A stretch of DNA of 64,000 nt from contig NZ_BCQS01000005.1 in the NCBI RefSeq assembly GCF_001552195.1, positions 124,001-188,000 of the forward strand. The letters run 5' to 3'. Below the pieces are notes generated by a model, which was not told the origin of the DNA, did no database searches, and saw nothing but the letters and a program-made list of their open reading frames with translations. The position numbers and the translations under genes were made by a program. This stretch comes from Actinomadura latina NBRC 106108. GTDB taxonomy: Bacteria > Actinomycetota > Actinomycetes > Streptosporangiales > Streptosporangiaceae. Of this stretch, positions 10,026 to 18,718 are shown piece after piece (position 1 is the stretch's first letter; each line of letters begins with the position of its first letter).

Positions 10026-11282
10026 GTGAGCAACGAGGTCGTCTTGGAATCGGCGGGCACACTGCACGGTCAGCTGCAGCGAGGGCTCGGGAGGGGCGCG
10101 CGGCGCGCGGCGGACAGGCGCGGGGCGGGCGAGTACGTGTACGCCTGCGTGCGGCGGGATCCGCGGTGGGACCGGCAGTGCGAATCACGGCGGCTGTACT
10201 ACGCCCGGTTGCTGGTGGATCTGGAGTTGCCGGTCGGGCCGGTGGCCAAGCATCTCTTCGATCCGTCCGACCACACCGATCCGGACGACTGGCGGGTCGA
10301 CCTGGCCTTGGGCGTGCTCGCGGACCTGGTGCGGCTGAGCCGGCGGGAGGCGGCCGCGCCGCTGCGGCAGTACGCCGAAGAGGGCGCGCAGTGGTTCGAC
10401 GCGGTCGTGGAGCTCATCGACCTCGAAGACCCGGCACTGACGATCGGTTTGGACGAGCTGGTGGCGGCCCGGTGCGACGACGCCGACCTGGCGCTGCTGG
10501 TACCGGCCGGGCGCAACCCGGTGATCGAGGCGTGGGCGGCCCGGCAGCCGCGGGTGGCGGCGGCGCTGGAGCGGCAGCGGGAGGCGGGACGGGCGGCGCG
10601 GCGCGCGATGGTCACGGCCCCCGGGCGGGGCGCGCAGAGCGAGGACGAGCTGCTGGAGCTGGCGCGGCGGCGCGGCGAGGGCGCCATCGCGGCGATCTTC
10701 GAGCTGGGGCGGCGGCGGACGCCGGCGCTGCTCGACCTGGCCGAGGAGCTGCTGCCGCAGCGGCCGAGCAGGGTCGGCGGCGCGGTGTGCCGGGCGCTGC
10801 GGGACTACGGGCCCGAGACGCTGCCGCGGGCGCGGGCGTGGGCGGCGGCCCGCGGCGGCTGCGCCGACATGGGCCTGCGCATCCTCGCCCGGTACGGCAC
10901 CCGCCAGGACATCCCGCTCCTGATGGACGAGCTGCGCGGCGCCGTCGCCCGCCGGGAGTGGGGCGGCGCCGCCGGCCCGATCGAGGGCCTCGGGCGGCTG
11001 CGCGCCGGGGAGGCCGTCCCGCTGCTGAAGACCGCTTGGACCGAGTCGACCTACGCCTACCTGAGACCCCGCATCCTGACCGCGTTGACGAGAACCGCGC
11101 CGCACACCGCCGAGTCCTACAGCGTCGAGGGCCTGTGGGACTGCGAGGAGGGCGTGCGCGCCGAGGCCGCCCGGTCCGCGCCGCTCACCCGCGAGACGGG
11201 GCTGCGGCTGCGGCGGCTGCAGCAGGACGGCGCCGAGGAGCCCGGCGTCCGCGCGGCGGCGGGGGCCCGCCTGATGACCTGA
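10026..11282 (+). CDS. HEAT-repeat-like protein of unknown function
   Basis: About 418 residues, helical throughout, with ARM/HEAT-like helix pairs, clearest in the C-terminal half (ALLDLAEELLPQRPS; GGAVCRALRDYGPETL; DMGLRILARYGTRQDIPLLMDEL). No catalytic motif, signal peptide or membrane helix, so a cytoplasmic scaffold is likely. GTG 10026 was preferred over the ATG at 9960 (which overlaps the ABC stop) because the promoter-like TTGCCC/CATTCT pair ends six bases before it; start uncertain. Confidence 0.7.
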   Translation: MSNEVVLESAGTLHGQLQRGLGRGARRAADRRGAGEYVYACVRRDPRWDRQCESRRLYYARLLVDLELPVGPVAKHLFDPSDHTDPDDWRVDLALGVLADLVRLSRREAAAPLRQYAEEGAQWFDAVVELIDLEDPALTIGLDELVAARCDDADLALLVPAGRNPVIEAWAARQPRVAAALERQREAGRAARRAMVTAPGRGAQSEDELLELARRRGEGAIAAIFELGRRRTPALLDLAEELLPQRPSRVGGAVCRALRDYGPETLPRARAWAAARGGCADMGLRILARYGTRQDIPLLMDELRGAVARREWGGAAGPIEGLGRLRAGEAVPLLKTAWTESTYAYLRPRILTALTRTAPHTAESYSVEGLWDCEEGVRAEAARSAPLTRETGLRLRRLQQDGAEEPGVRAAAGARLMT

Positions 11283-11360
11283 GCACTGCGGTGAACCCCG
11301 CCGGGGCGGGATGCGTATTCACCCCTCGAATCGCGCATCTCACCCCGGAGAGGAATGGCG

Positions 11361-11795
11361 ATGGGTTCCCGACACCCCCTCGACCTCATCAGGCCGCCGC
11401 TGCTGTGCGCGGCGGCGCTGGCGCTGCCGCTCGCGGCCGGCTGCTCCGCAAGCTCGGACGCCGCCGGCGAGAAGGCCGCCAAGCCGGCCAGCCTGCAGGA
11501 ACTCGCGCAGCAGACGGACTGCAAGGTGACCGGCACCCGCAAGGTCAAGGACCTGGAGCAGGGGAACTGCAAGACCGGTCTCGGGCGCTACGTCCTGCTC
11601 AGCTTCACCTCCGACAAGGGCATGGACTCCTGGCTGCACGAGGCCAAGCCGTGGGGCGGCTGGTACCTGGTCGGGGCCCGGTGGGTGGCGGTCAGCGAGA
11701 AGCCGACGCTGGAGTCGCTGCGCAAGGAGCTCGGCGGCGAGATCGTCCAGGGCGACCACCACGGCACCGGGCACAGCGGCGGCGAGCACGGCTGA
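11361..11795 (+). CDS. Small lipoprotein
   Basis: 144 residues with a type II signal peptide: basic start, hydrophobic core and lipobox LAAGC (Cys near 28). The mature part holds two further Cys (QQTDCKVTG and QGNCKTG) and a His/Gly-rich tail (DHHGTGHSGGEHG). Function unknown. The second ATG (11361) has GGAGAGG at seven bases; the first (11355) is too close to it. Confidence 0.75.
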   Translation: MGSRHPLDLIRPPLLCAAALALPLAAGCSASSDAAGEKAAKPASLQELAQQTDCKVTGTRKVKDLEQGNCKTGLGRYVLLSFTSDKGMDSWLHEAKPWGGWYLVGARWVAVSEKPTLESLRKELGGEIVQGDHHGTGHSGGEHG

Positions 11796-11818
11796 TCCGG
11801 CTGATCCGGCTCAGCCGT
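11788..11818. terminator. Bidirectional terminator whose arms hold both stop codons
   Basis: ACGGCTGA and TCAGCCGT form a perfect 8-bp stem around a 15-base loop. The left arm ends in the lipoprotein stop TGA and the right arm begins with the stop of the convergent minus-strand gene. There is no T tract, so termination efficiency is a guess. Confidence 0.5.
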
Positions 11819-12437
11819 CGCCGCCGCGGACCAGCAGGACGCTCCAGCGCTCCAGGGCGGGGCCGGTGCGGGCCAGGACGCGCCGTGCGGCCAGCCCGCG
11901 CCCGATGGTGCCCGGCCGCCACAGCGGGTGCCCGGGGCCGTCCACGACGACCCGGACGGCGGCGACCGGCAGCCCGCCGCCCCGCGCCGCGACGACGGCC
12001 GACTCCATGTCGGCGACGCGCGCGCCCTGCGCGGCGAGGACGGCGCGCTCCCCGCCGTGGACGACACGGCCGGTGGTGACGAGCGGGCCGACCTGCGTGC
12101 TCAGGCCGTCCCGGATCAGCTCCTCGGCGAGCAGCCGCGGCGCGGCGCAGGGCACCGCCGTCCCGCCGGGGCCGCGGATCTCGTCGGCGACGAGGACGTC
12201 TCCGGGCCGCAGCCGCGCGTCGAGCGCGCCGCCGAAGCCGACGACGACCAGCGCGGCGCACGCGTCCGGGAGCCGCGCCGCGCGCCGGGCGCGGTAGCCG
12301 ACGACGACGACCGGTGTCCGGGTGAGCCCGCGCCGGACCGCACGCGCCTCGATCCCCAGCGCGGCGCACACGACCGGGCCGACCACCGGCGCTTCGGCGG
12401 CCTCGCCGCCGTCCACCGGGGCGCTGTCCGTACTCAC
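11811..12437 (-). CDS. Nucleoside phosphorylase-superfamily protein (MTA/SAH nucleosidase-like)
   Basis: About 208 residues of the PNP_UDP_1 fold: a VVVGFGGALDARLRPGDVLVADEI segment (phosphate/base-binding region, residues ~60-85) and VADMESAVVAARGGGLP, where the ME pair matches the ribose-binding Met-Glu of the superfamily. Similar small phosphorylases occur in hopanoid clusters (HpnG), but no hopanoid gene is present here. A GTG 24 bases further upstream (12461) is equally possible. Convergent with the lipoprotein gene. Confidence 0.75.
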   Translation of the reverse strand: MSTDSAPVDGGEAAEAPVVGPVVCAALGIEARAVRRGLTRTPVVVVGYRARRAARLPDACAALVVVGFGGALDARLRPGDVLVADEIRGPGGTAVPCAAPRLLAEELIRDGLSTQVGPLVTTGRVVHGGERAVLAAQGARVADMESAVVAARGGGLPVAAVRVVVDGPGHPLWRPGTIGRGLAARRVLARTGPALERWSVLLVRGGDG

Positions 12438-12550
12438 GCGTCCAGCGAAGCACGAGGTCACCGTGAAGATCCAGCCGCGTCACCGTGCGGTACCACATTC
12501 GTCCCGGCCGGTTCCGCCTCGCGGAGGGCGGCGGCGGCCCGGCCTGCCCA

Positions 12551-12556
12551 TAGACT
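12551..12556 (+). promoter_or_regulatory. -10 element, leaderless type, for the 12564 lipoprotein
   Basis: TAGACT, seven bases, ATG. The same hexamer occurs before hisD. Confidence 0.45.
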
Positions 12557-12563
12557 CCCCGGC

Positions 12564-12902
12564 ATGACCTCCATTCCCCTCCGGCGGAAGCTGGCCGTGA
12601 TCCCGCTCGTCCTGCTGCCGCTCGGCGCGCTGGCAGCCTGCGGCGGCGAGAACAGCAAGACCTCCTGCGCCGTGAACTCCTGCACGGTGACCTTCGACCG
12701 CGGGGTCGACGCGAGCGCGTCCATCCTCGGGGTGAAGGCGGAGCTGGTGAAGGTGCAGGGCGACCTGGTCACCCTCAAGATCGCGGGCCAGCAGGTGACC
12801 GTGCCGGTGGGCGACGGCGGGCAGGAGGCCGAGGGCTTCAACGTCTCGGTCCAGTCGGTCACCAAGGACAATGTGGTGGTGAAGATCTCCAACGCCGGCT
12901 GA
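12564..12902 (+). CDS. Small lipoprotein
   Basis: 112 residues; signal peptide with positive MTSIPLRRK start and lipobox LAACG (Cys near 26), then a beta-rich soluble part with two nearby Cys (TSCAVNSCTVTF) and no known catalytic motif. Probably a surface-anchored structural or binding protein. The start is fixed by TAGACT seven bases upstream and by absence of a ribosome site. Confidence 0.75.
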   Translation: MTSIPLRRKLAVIPLVLLPLGALAACGGENSKTSCAVNSCTVTFDRGVDASASILGVKAELVKVQGDLVTLKIAGQQVTVPVGDGGQEAEGFNVSVQSVTKDNVVVKISNAG

Positions 12903-12909
12903 GCCGGGC

Positions 12910-12915
12910 TAAGCT
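12910..12915 (+). promoter_or_regulatory. -10 element, leaderless type, for the 12922 gene
   Basis: TAAGCT, six bases, ATG at 12922; it lies only seven bases past the lipoprotein stop. Confidence 0.45.
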
Positions 12916-12921
12916 TCGCAC

Positions 12922-14097
12922 ATGCGTTCGATGACTCCGGCGGAGCGGCGCGCCCGGCTCGCACTCCGCCACCGGCTCGCCCGGCAGGCCAGGACCGACG
13001 ACGTCCTCGACATCGCGCGGTCCTTGGTGGTGCTGCACGCCACCGACCCGGCGACAGTGTTCCTGTCGGTCGCGGCCCGCAGCGCCGAGGCCGGCCCCGC
13101 CGCGGTGGAGCGGGCCCTGTACGACGACCGCACCCTGCTGCGGATGCTCGCCATGCGCCGGACGATGTTCGTCGCGCCCACCGACCTCGTCCCGGTCCTG
13201 CAGGCGTCCACGGCGAACGGGCTGGCCGTCAAGCAGCGCGCCACCTACACCCGGATGATCGAGCGCGGCAGCGGCATCGCCGACGCCCCGGCCCTGTTCG
13301 CCGAGGCCGAGGAGGCCGCGCACCGGGCGCTGCTCGCGCGCGGGGAGGCCACCGGCGCCCAGCTCGGCGCCGACGTGCCGCTGCTGCGGACGCAGGTCGA
13401 CCCGGCGCCCGGCAAGTCCTACTCCCGGCCGACCGGCATCACCACCTGGGTGCTCGTCACCCTCGGCTGCGAGGGCCGCATCGTGCGGGGCCGCCCCAAC
13501 GGGACGTGGGCCAGCAGCCAGTACATGTGGTCGCCCGTCGAGGCGTGGCTGCCCGGCGGCATCGAGGACGTCCCGGCCGACGGCGCCCGCGCCGCCCTCG
13601 TCCGCCGCTGGCTGCGCGCGTTCGGGCCCGCCCCGGTCGCGGACCTGAAGTGGTGGACGGGCTGGAACGCCGGCGACGTCAAGAAGGCCCTCGCGCTCCT
13701 CGACGTCACCGAGGTCGATCTCGGCGGCGCCACCGGCATCGCCCTGTCCGGCGATCTGGAGCCCGCGGCCGAGCCGGAGCCGTGGGCGGCGCTGCTGCCC
13801 GCGCTCGACCCGACGCCGATGGGCTGGCGGGAGCGCGGCTGGTTCCTCGGCGGCCACGGCCCGGCGCTGTTCGACCGCAACGGCAACATCGGCCCGTCCG
13901 TCTGGTGGGACGGCCGCGTCGTCGGCGGCTGGGGGCAGCGCAAGGACGGCGAGATCGCCGTCCGCGTCCTGGAGGACGTGGGCGCCGACGCCGAGGCCGC
14001 GATCGAGCGCGAGGCGGCGCGGCTGGCGGCCTGGTACGGCGACGTCCGCGCCGTGCCCCGGTTCCGCACACCGCTGGAGCGCGAGCTCACGTCCTGA
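12922..14097 (+). CDS. Winged-helix DNA-binding protein, AlkZ/YcaQ-like (HTH_42) family
   Basis: 391 residues of tandem winged-helix folds, the architecture of AlkZ/YcaQ DNA glycosylases. Those enzymes use a QxQ or QxD motif in the N-terminal helix-turn; the aligned position here reads LHATDP (His39-Ala-Thr41), so the canonical glutamine is absent. It may be a DNA-binding relative or use other residues. Later conserved parts are PADLKWWTGW and the C-terminal beta segment VWWDGRVVGGW. Monocistronic with a leaderless-type promoter. Confidence 0.8.
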   Translation: MRSMTPAERRARLALRHRLARQARTDDVLDIARSLVVLHATDPATVFLSVAARSAEAGPAAVERALYDDRTLLRMLAMRRTMFVAPTDLVPVLQASTANGLAVKQRATYTRMIERGSGIADAPALFAEAEEAAHRALLARGEATGAQLGADVPLLRTQVDPAPGKSYSRPTGITTWVLVTLGCEGRIVRGRPNGTWASSQYMWSPVEAWLPGGIEDVPADGARAALVRRWLRAFGPAPVADLKWWTGWNAGDVKKALALLDVTEVDLGGATGIALSGDLEPAAEPEPWAALLPALDPTPMGWRERGWFLGGHGPALFDRNGNIGPSVWWDGRVVGGWGQRKDGEIAVRVLEDVGADAEAAIEREAARLAAWYGDVRAVPRFRTPLERELTS

Positions 14098-14127
14098 CAG
14101 GCCGGCGACGAACGTGCGCGGGGAGGT

Positions 14128-14709
14128 TCACCGGCGGGCGGCTCTGCGCCGGAGGAAGGTGATCACGAAGCTGAGGGCGGCGAGGCCGCCGAGCACGAGG
14201 GCGGCGAGGAAGGCGGAGCCGAGGTAGCCGTGCACGGTGGCGTCCGGCGCCACCAGGATCGGCCCGCCGGTGCCCCGGCAGGTCAGCCGCGCCGTCCCGG
14301 ACGCCGGTGCCTGGAACGTGGCCGTGTAGCGGTAGCCGGCGCGCTCGGCCGCGCTCCAGGAGTTCTTCCGCGTCAGCCGGACGGGCCCGGACCGCTCACC
14401 GACCTGGACCACGCAGGAATAGGGCGAGGGGCCGCCGGTGCGGACGTAGAGGAAGTACCCGTACCCCTCGGAGAGCTGGACCCGCACCCCTGCGACCGGG
14501 TCCCCGGCCGCCGCCGGACCTCCCGCGACCTGGTAGTCGTCCCACAGGAACGCGAGCGCGGCGAGAAGGCCCGCCACCGCCGCGACGAGCAGGACGACCG
14601 GCAGCGCATACCAGCCCGCGCCGGGGCCGACACGGCGCTCCGGGACCCAGGAGGGCGCCGCCGACCCCAGGGGCGGCGGTCCCATCGGCGGGTTCGGCCC
14701 GGGCCGCAT
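14128..14709 (-). CDS. Membrane protein of unknown function
   Basis: 193 residues: proline-rich N-terminus, a membrane helix at ALPVVLLVAAVAGLLAALAF (~35-54), a beta-rich domain of about 90 residues with two Cys (SPYSCVVQVGE, ARLTCRGTGG) probably outside the membrane, and a second helix near the end followed by RRRAARR. The two Cys may form a disulfide. GGGGAG precedes the ATG at nine bases. No family recognised. Divergent from the acyl-CoA dehydrogenase genes. Confidence 0.7.
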   Translation of the reverse strand: MRPGPNPPMGPPPLGSAAPSWVPERRVGPGAGWYALPVVLLVAAVAGLLAALAFLWDDYQVAGGPAAAGDPVAGVRVQLSEGYGYFLYVRTGGPSPYSCVVQVGERSGPVRLTRKNSWSAAERAGYRYTATFQAPASGTARLTCRGTGGPILVAPDATVHGYLGSAFLAALVLGGLAALSFVITFLRRRAARR

Positions 14710-14854
14710 CTCGTGTTCTCCCCTCGGCGTGGGTTGTGGGAGGGCAACGATTCCAGACGGCACCGGCTCCGCCAAGGACGGCCCCTGGTAAGGGTCCGCT
14801 GATCGGCGCGCGGAGGCGCGTCTGTAACGTCGCCCTGAGACCGAGGAGGCGCAC

Positions 14855-15988
14855 GTGGCCAGACCGTCCGACCTGGAGCCCGGGACGTTCCCCCCGCAGG
14901 CCGCCGAGCTGCGGGCGCAGGTCCGGGAGTTCCTCGCGGAGGCGGCGTTCACGCCCCGCTGCGACTGCTGGCTCACCGGCGCGGACCCGGCGTTCAGCAG
15001 GCGGCTCGGGGAGCGCGGCTGGCTCGGGATGACGCTGCCCGAGCGGTACGGCGGGCACGGCCGCTCCCCGCTGGAGCGGTTCGTGGTGATCGAGGAGCTG
15101 CTCGCCGCCGGGGCGCCGGTGGGCGCGCACTGGATCGCCGACCGGCAGACCGGGCCGAGCATCCTCGCCAACGGCTCCGAGGAGCAGAAGGCGCGGTTCC
15201 TGCCGGCGATCGCGCGCGGCGAGTGCTTCTTCGCCATCGGGATGAGCGAACCCGACTCCGGGTCGGATCTCGCGTCCGTCCGCACCCGCGCCGAGCGCGC
15301 GGAGGGCGGGTGGCGGCTGCACGGCACCAAGGTGTGGACGAGCGGCGCCCACATCGCGCACGCGATCCTCGTGCTCGCGCGGAGTTCCCCCCGGACGGAC
15401 GACCGGCACGCGGGGCTGAGCCAGTTCATCGTCCCGCTGCCGGACGAGCGGGTGGCGATCCGGCCGATCCCGGGGCTGTCCGGCGAGCACCACTTCAACG
15501 AGGTCGTGCTCGGCGGGGTGTTCGTCCCGGACGCGATGGTGCTCGGCCGTGTCGGGGACGGCTGGCGGCAGGTCACCGCCGAGCTCGCCTACGAGCGCAG
15601 CGGGCCGGAGCGGCTGCTCAGCACGTTCCTGCTCCTGCGGCTGCTGCACGGCCGCGCGGCCGGACCGGCGGCGCGGCGCGCCCTCGGCCGGCTGACGGCG
15701 CGGCTGTGGGCGCTGCGGCAGGCGTCCCTGGCGGTCGCGGGGGCGCTGGACGCCGGGCTCACCCCCGACATCCCCGCGGCCCTGGTCAAGGACCTGGGGA
15801 CGCGATTCGAGCGCGAGGTCATCGAGACGGTGCGGGAGCACGCGGACGTGGAGCCCGACCTCGCCTCCCCCGATCCGCTGGCCCGCGCGCTGGCGGAGGC
15901 GGTCGTCCAGGCGCCCGGGTTCACGCTGCGGGGCGGCACCAACGAGATCCTGCGCGGCATCGTCGCGCGCGGCCTGGGAGTGCGCTGA
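14855..15988 (+). CDS. Acyl-CoA dehydrogenase, large subunit of a pair
   Basis: 377 residues, FadE type: N-terminal helical domain (GWLGMTLPERYGG), FAD/substrate loop FAIGMSEPDSGSDLASVRT, beta domain with KVWTSGAHIA, and C-terminal helices ending RGGTNEILRGIVARGLG. The MCAD-type Glu position is not Glu (LRGGT), so the base may be one of the Glu residues of YERSGPER, as in IVD/LCAD-type enzymes. GTG start with GAGGAGG. The next gene overlaps at TGATG, suggesting a heteromeric alpha-beta enzyme, as known for actinobacterial FadE pairs. Confidence 0.9.
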   Translation: MARPSDLEPGTFPPQAAELRAQVREFLAEAAFTPRCDCWLTGADPAFSRRLGERGWLGMTLPERYGGHGRSPLERFVVIEELLAAGAPVGAHWIADRQTGPSILANGSEEQKARFLPAIARGECFFAIGMSEPDSGSDLASVRTRAERAEGGWRLHGTKVWTSGAHIAHAILVLARSSPRTDDRHAGLSQFIVPLPDERVAIRPIPGLSGEHHFNEVVLGGVFVPDAMVLGRVGDGWRQVTAELAYERSGPERLLSTFLLLRLLHGRAAGPAARRALGRLTARLWALRQASLAVAGALDAGLTPDIPAALVKDLGTRFEREVIETVREHADVEPDLASPDPLARALAEAVVQAPGFTLRGGTNEILRGIVARGLGVR

Positions 15989-16051
15989 TGGAGCTGCTGG
16001 AAGAGACCGCGCACGAGATCCTGGTCGCAGGACGACCCGTGGGCCGCGCTC

Positions 16052-16933
16052 GTGGAGTCCGGCCTGGCGCTGGCCGGCGTTCCGGAGGAGGCGGGCGGCA
16101 GCGGCGGGAGCCTCGCCGACGCCGCGGCGGTCCTCCGCGCAGCCGGGCACCGCGCCGCCGCCGTCCCCGTCGCCGAGACCGGCTGGCTCGCCGGGCGGCT
16201 CCTCGCCGGGGCCGGGCTGCCCGTCCCGCCCGGCGTCCTGACGGCGGCGTCCGGCGAGGTCGAGACCGACGGCCGGACCCTGAGCGGGACGCTGCGCCGG
16301 GTGCCCTGGGCTCGTTCCGCGCACCGGATCGCCGTCCTGGCGGACGGGCTCGTCGCGGTCGTCGACCCGGCCCGCGCGCGGATCACCGAGGGGGCCAACG
16401 TGGCGGGCGAGCCCCGCGACGACGTCGTCCTGTCCGGCGTCCGGGCCGAGGCCGCGGCGCCGTGCGGCGTGGACGCGGCGGAGCTGCGGCGGCGCGGGGC
16501 GCTGGCGCGGGCCGTGCAGCTGACCGGCGCGATGGGCCGGGTGCTCGACCTGTCCGTGCGGTACGCGGGCGAGCGGGAGCAGTTCGGGCGGCCGCTCGGG
16601 CGGTTCCAGGCCGTCCAGCAGATGCTCGCCGAACTCGCCGGGGAGGCCACGGTCGCGGACGTCGCGGTGCGCGCCGCCGTCCGCGCCCCGGACGACCCGG
16701 TCGCGGCGGCCGCCGCCAAGGCGAACGCGTCGCGCGCGGCGGGCACGGTCGCGGCGATCGCGCACCAGGTCCACGGCGCGCTCGGCGTCACCGGGGAGCA
16801 CGTCCTCCGCACGCTCACACTGCGGCTCTGGTCGTGGCGGGACGAGTACGGAAACGAGACGGCCTGGGCGGACGAACTGGGCGCCTCGGCCGCCGCCGCG
16901 CCCGACCCGTGGGCGTTCCTCACCGGCGGATGA
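16052..16933 (+). CDS. Acyl-CoA dehydrogenase, small subunit, N-terminus frameshifted
   Basis: About 294 residues readable from GTG 16052: C-terminal helical domain with RYAGEREQFGRPLGRFQAVQ, and LRLWSWRDEYGNE typical of partner subunits. The expected start ATG 15988 overlaps the upstream stop and reads MELLEETAHEILVA, then leaves frame; the continuation QDDPWAALVESGLALAG is in another frame. Two bases appear missing (or one extra) near 16027 in a GTCGCAGG run. Either a sequencing error or a real lesion. Confidence 0.75.
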   Translation: MESGLALAGVPEEAGGSGGSLADAAAVLRAAGHRAAAVPVAETGWLAGRLLAGAGLPVPPGVLTAASGEVETDGRTLSGTLRRVPWARSAHRIAVLADGLVAVVDPARARITEGANVAGEPRDDVVLSGVRAEAAAPCGVDAAELRRRGALARAVQLTGAMGRVLDLSVRYAGEREQFGRPLGRFQAVQQMLAELAGEATVADVAVRAAVRAPDDPVAAAAAKANASRAAGTVAAIAHQVHGALGVTGEHVLRTLTLRLWSWRDEYGNETAWADELGASAAAAPDPWAFLTGG

Positions 16934-16956
16934 CGATTGCGGTCCCCGCCGGCGGT

Positions 16957-16973
16957 TACCTTACTAGGTAGTA
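16957..16973. promoter_or_regulatory. Candidate operator before the CocE-like gene
   Basis: Overlapping inverted repeats: TACTA-GG-TAGTA (16962-16973) and TACCT-TACT-AGGTA (16957-16970), lying 24-40 bases before the ATG in a GC-rich setting. The form resembles TetR-family operators; no regulator gene is adjacent. Confidence 0.4.
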
Positions 16974-16996
16974 GCCCCATCGCGGACGGAGGCGGA

Positions 16997-18718
16997 ATGG
17001 CGCCCTGGGACCGACTGCCCGCCCCACCGATCCGGCTGCGGCGCCCCGCCGCGCTGTCCCGCTACACGGTCGAGCGCGACCTGCCGGCGACCATGCCGGA
17101 CGGCGTGACCCTCCTCGCCGACCGGTACGTCCCCGCCGGCGTCGAGCGGCCGCCCACGATCCTGGTGCGGACGCCCTACGGGCGGCGCGGCCCCGCCGCC
17201 CTGGCCAACGGGCTGCTGTTCGTCCCGTTCGGGTTCCAGCTGGTCGTGCAGAGCGCGCGGGGGACGTCCGGATCCGGCGGCGAGTTCGACCCGCTCGGCA
17301 GCGAACGCGACGACGGGCTCGCCACCGTCGAGTGGATGAAGCGGCAGCCCTGGTTCCACGGCGCGTTCGCCACCTTCGGCCCCAGCTACCTCGGCTACTC
17401 GGCGTGGGCGATCGCGGCGGAGGCGGGTCCCGAGCTGAAGGCGATGTCGCTGCAGATCACCGCGTCCTCCTTCCGCGACGCCGCCTATGTGGGCGGGGCG
17501 TTCGCGCTGGAGTCCACCCTCACCTGGACCGACCTGACGCACCGGCAGCAGCGCCCGCTCGGCATGATCACCGCGCCGCTGACGTCCCGGCGCCGCGCCC
17601 TGCGCGCCGCCCGCTCCGGCCGCCCCCTCGCCGAGCTGGACGTCCTCGCCGGCGGCGCGCCGATGCGCTTCTACCAGGACCTCCTCGCCAACCACGACCT
17701 CCTCGGGGGCCACGCCGTCCCGAACCGCTACTGGGACCGCCGCGACTTCAGCGGCACCGTCGGCCGGGTCGCCGCGCCCGTCAGCCTCCTCGGCGGCTGG
17801 TACGACGTGTTCCTGCCGTGGGAGATCAAGGACTACCTCGCGCTGCGCGCCGCCGGGCACGCCCCGTACCTGACGATCGGGCCCTGGTGGCACACCGACG
17901 CCCGGCACGGGCTGCCGGGGATCCGGGAGTCGCTCGCCTGGTTCCGCGCCCACCTGCAGGGCGACCCGTCCGGGCTGCGCCGCGACCCCGTCCGGCTGTA
18001 CGTGACGGGCGCCCGCGAATGGCGGCACTACCGCGACTGGCCGCCGCCGGGCACGCGGCAGGTCCGCTGGCACCTGCACGGCGGCCCGTGGAACCGGCAC
18101 AGCCTCGGCGAGGACGGCCCGCTGGACCACCCGGCGAGCACCTACACCTTCGACCCCGCGCACCCGACGCCGGCGCTCGGCGGCCCCACCCTGCTCGGCA
18201 GCTCCCGCCCCGTCGACAACCGCCCGCTGGAGCGGCGCCCCGACGTCCTCGCGTTCACCTCCCCCGCCCTGAGCGCCGACCTGGACGTGATCGGCCCGGT
18301 CGGCGCCGACCTGTTCGTCCGGTCCGACCGCGAGCACACCGACTTCATCGTGCGGCTCTGCGACGTCGCCCCGGACGGGACGTCCCGCAACGTCTGCGAG
18401 GGCGGGCTGCGCCTGCCCGCGGTCGCCGAGAAGCCCGTCGGGACGGACGGCGTCCGCCGCATCGCCGTCGACCTGTGGCCCGCCGGCCACCGGTTCGCGC
18501 GCGGCCACCGGATCCGCGTCCACGTCACCAGCGGCGCCCACCCCAAGGTCGCCGTGAATCCGGGCACCGGCGAGCCCCTGGCCACCACCGCGACCCGCAT
18601 GCTCAAGGCCCGCCAGGAGGTCTTCCACGACCCCGACCACCCGTCCGCGATCATCCTGCCGATCGCCGAGCGCTCCCCCGAGGCCGCCGTCCCGGCACCC
18701 GAGGAGGACCCGGTCTAG
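16997..18718 (+). CDS. CocE/NonD family hydrolase (X-Pro dipeptidyl-peptidase S15 type)
   Basis: 573 residues. Alpha/beta-hydrolase domain with oxyanion segment VQSARGTSGSGGEFDP and nucleophile Ser130 in GPSYLGYS; C-terminal jelly-roll domain (ADLFVRSDREHTDFIVRLCDV, GHRIRVHVTSG). Likely an esterase/amidase; substrate unknown, cytoplasmic (no signal peptide). ATG 16997 has GGAGGCGG immediately upstream. The stop TAG shares CTAG with the stop of the convergent ATP-grasp gene. Confidence 0.9.
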   Translation: MAPWDRLPAPPIRLRRPAALSRYTVERDLPATMPDGVTLLADRYVPAGVERPPTILVRTPYGRRGPAALANGLLFVPFGFQLVVQSARGTSGSGGEFDPLGSERDDGLATVEWMKRQPWFHGAFATFGPSYLGYSAWAIAAEAGPELKAMSLQITASSFRDAAYVGGAFALESTLTWTDLTHRQQRPLGMITAPLTSRRRALRAARSGRPLAELDVLAGGAPMRFYQDLLANHDLLGGHAVPNRYWDRRDFSGTVGRVAAPVSLLGGWYDVFLPWEIKDYLALRAAGHAPYLTIGPWWHTDARHGLPGIRESLAWFRAHLQGDPSGLRRDPVRLYVTGAREWRHYRDWPPPGTRQVRWHLHGGPWNRHSLGEDGPLDHPASTYTFDPAHPTPALGGPTLLGSSRPVDNRPLERRPDVLAFTSPALSADLDVIGPVGADLFVRSDREHTDFIVRLCDVAPDGTSRNVCEGGLRLPAVAEKPVGTDGVRRIAVDLWPAGHRFARGHRIRVHVTSGAHPKVAVNPGTGEPLATTATRMLKARQEVFHDPDHPSAIILPIAERSPEAAVPAPEEDPV

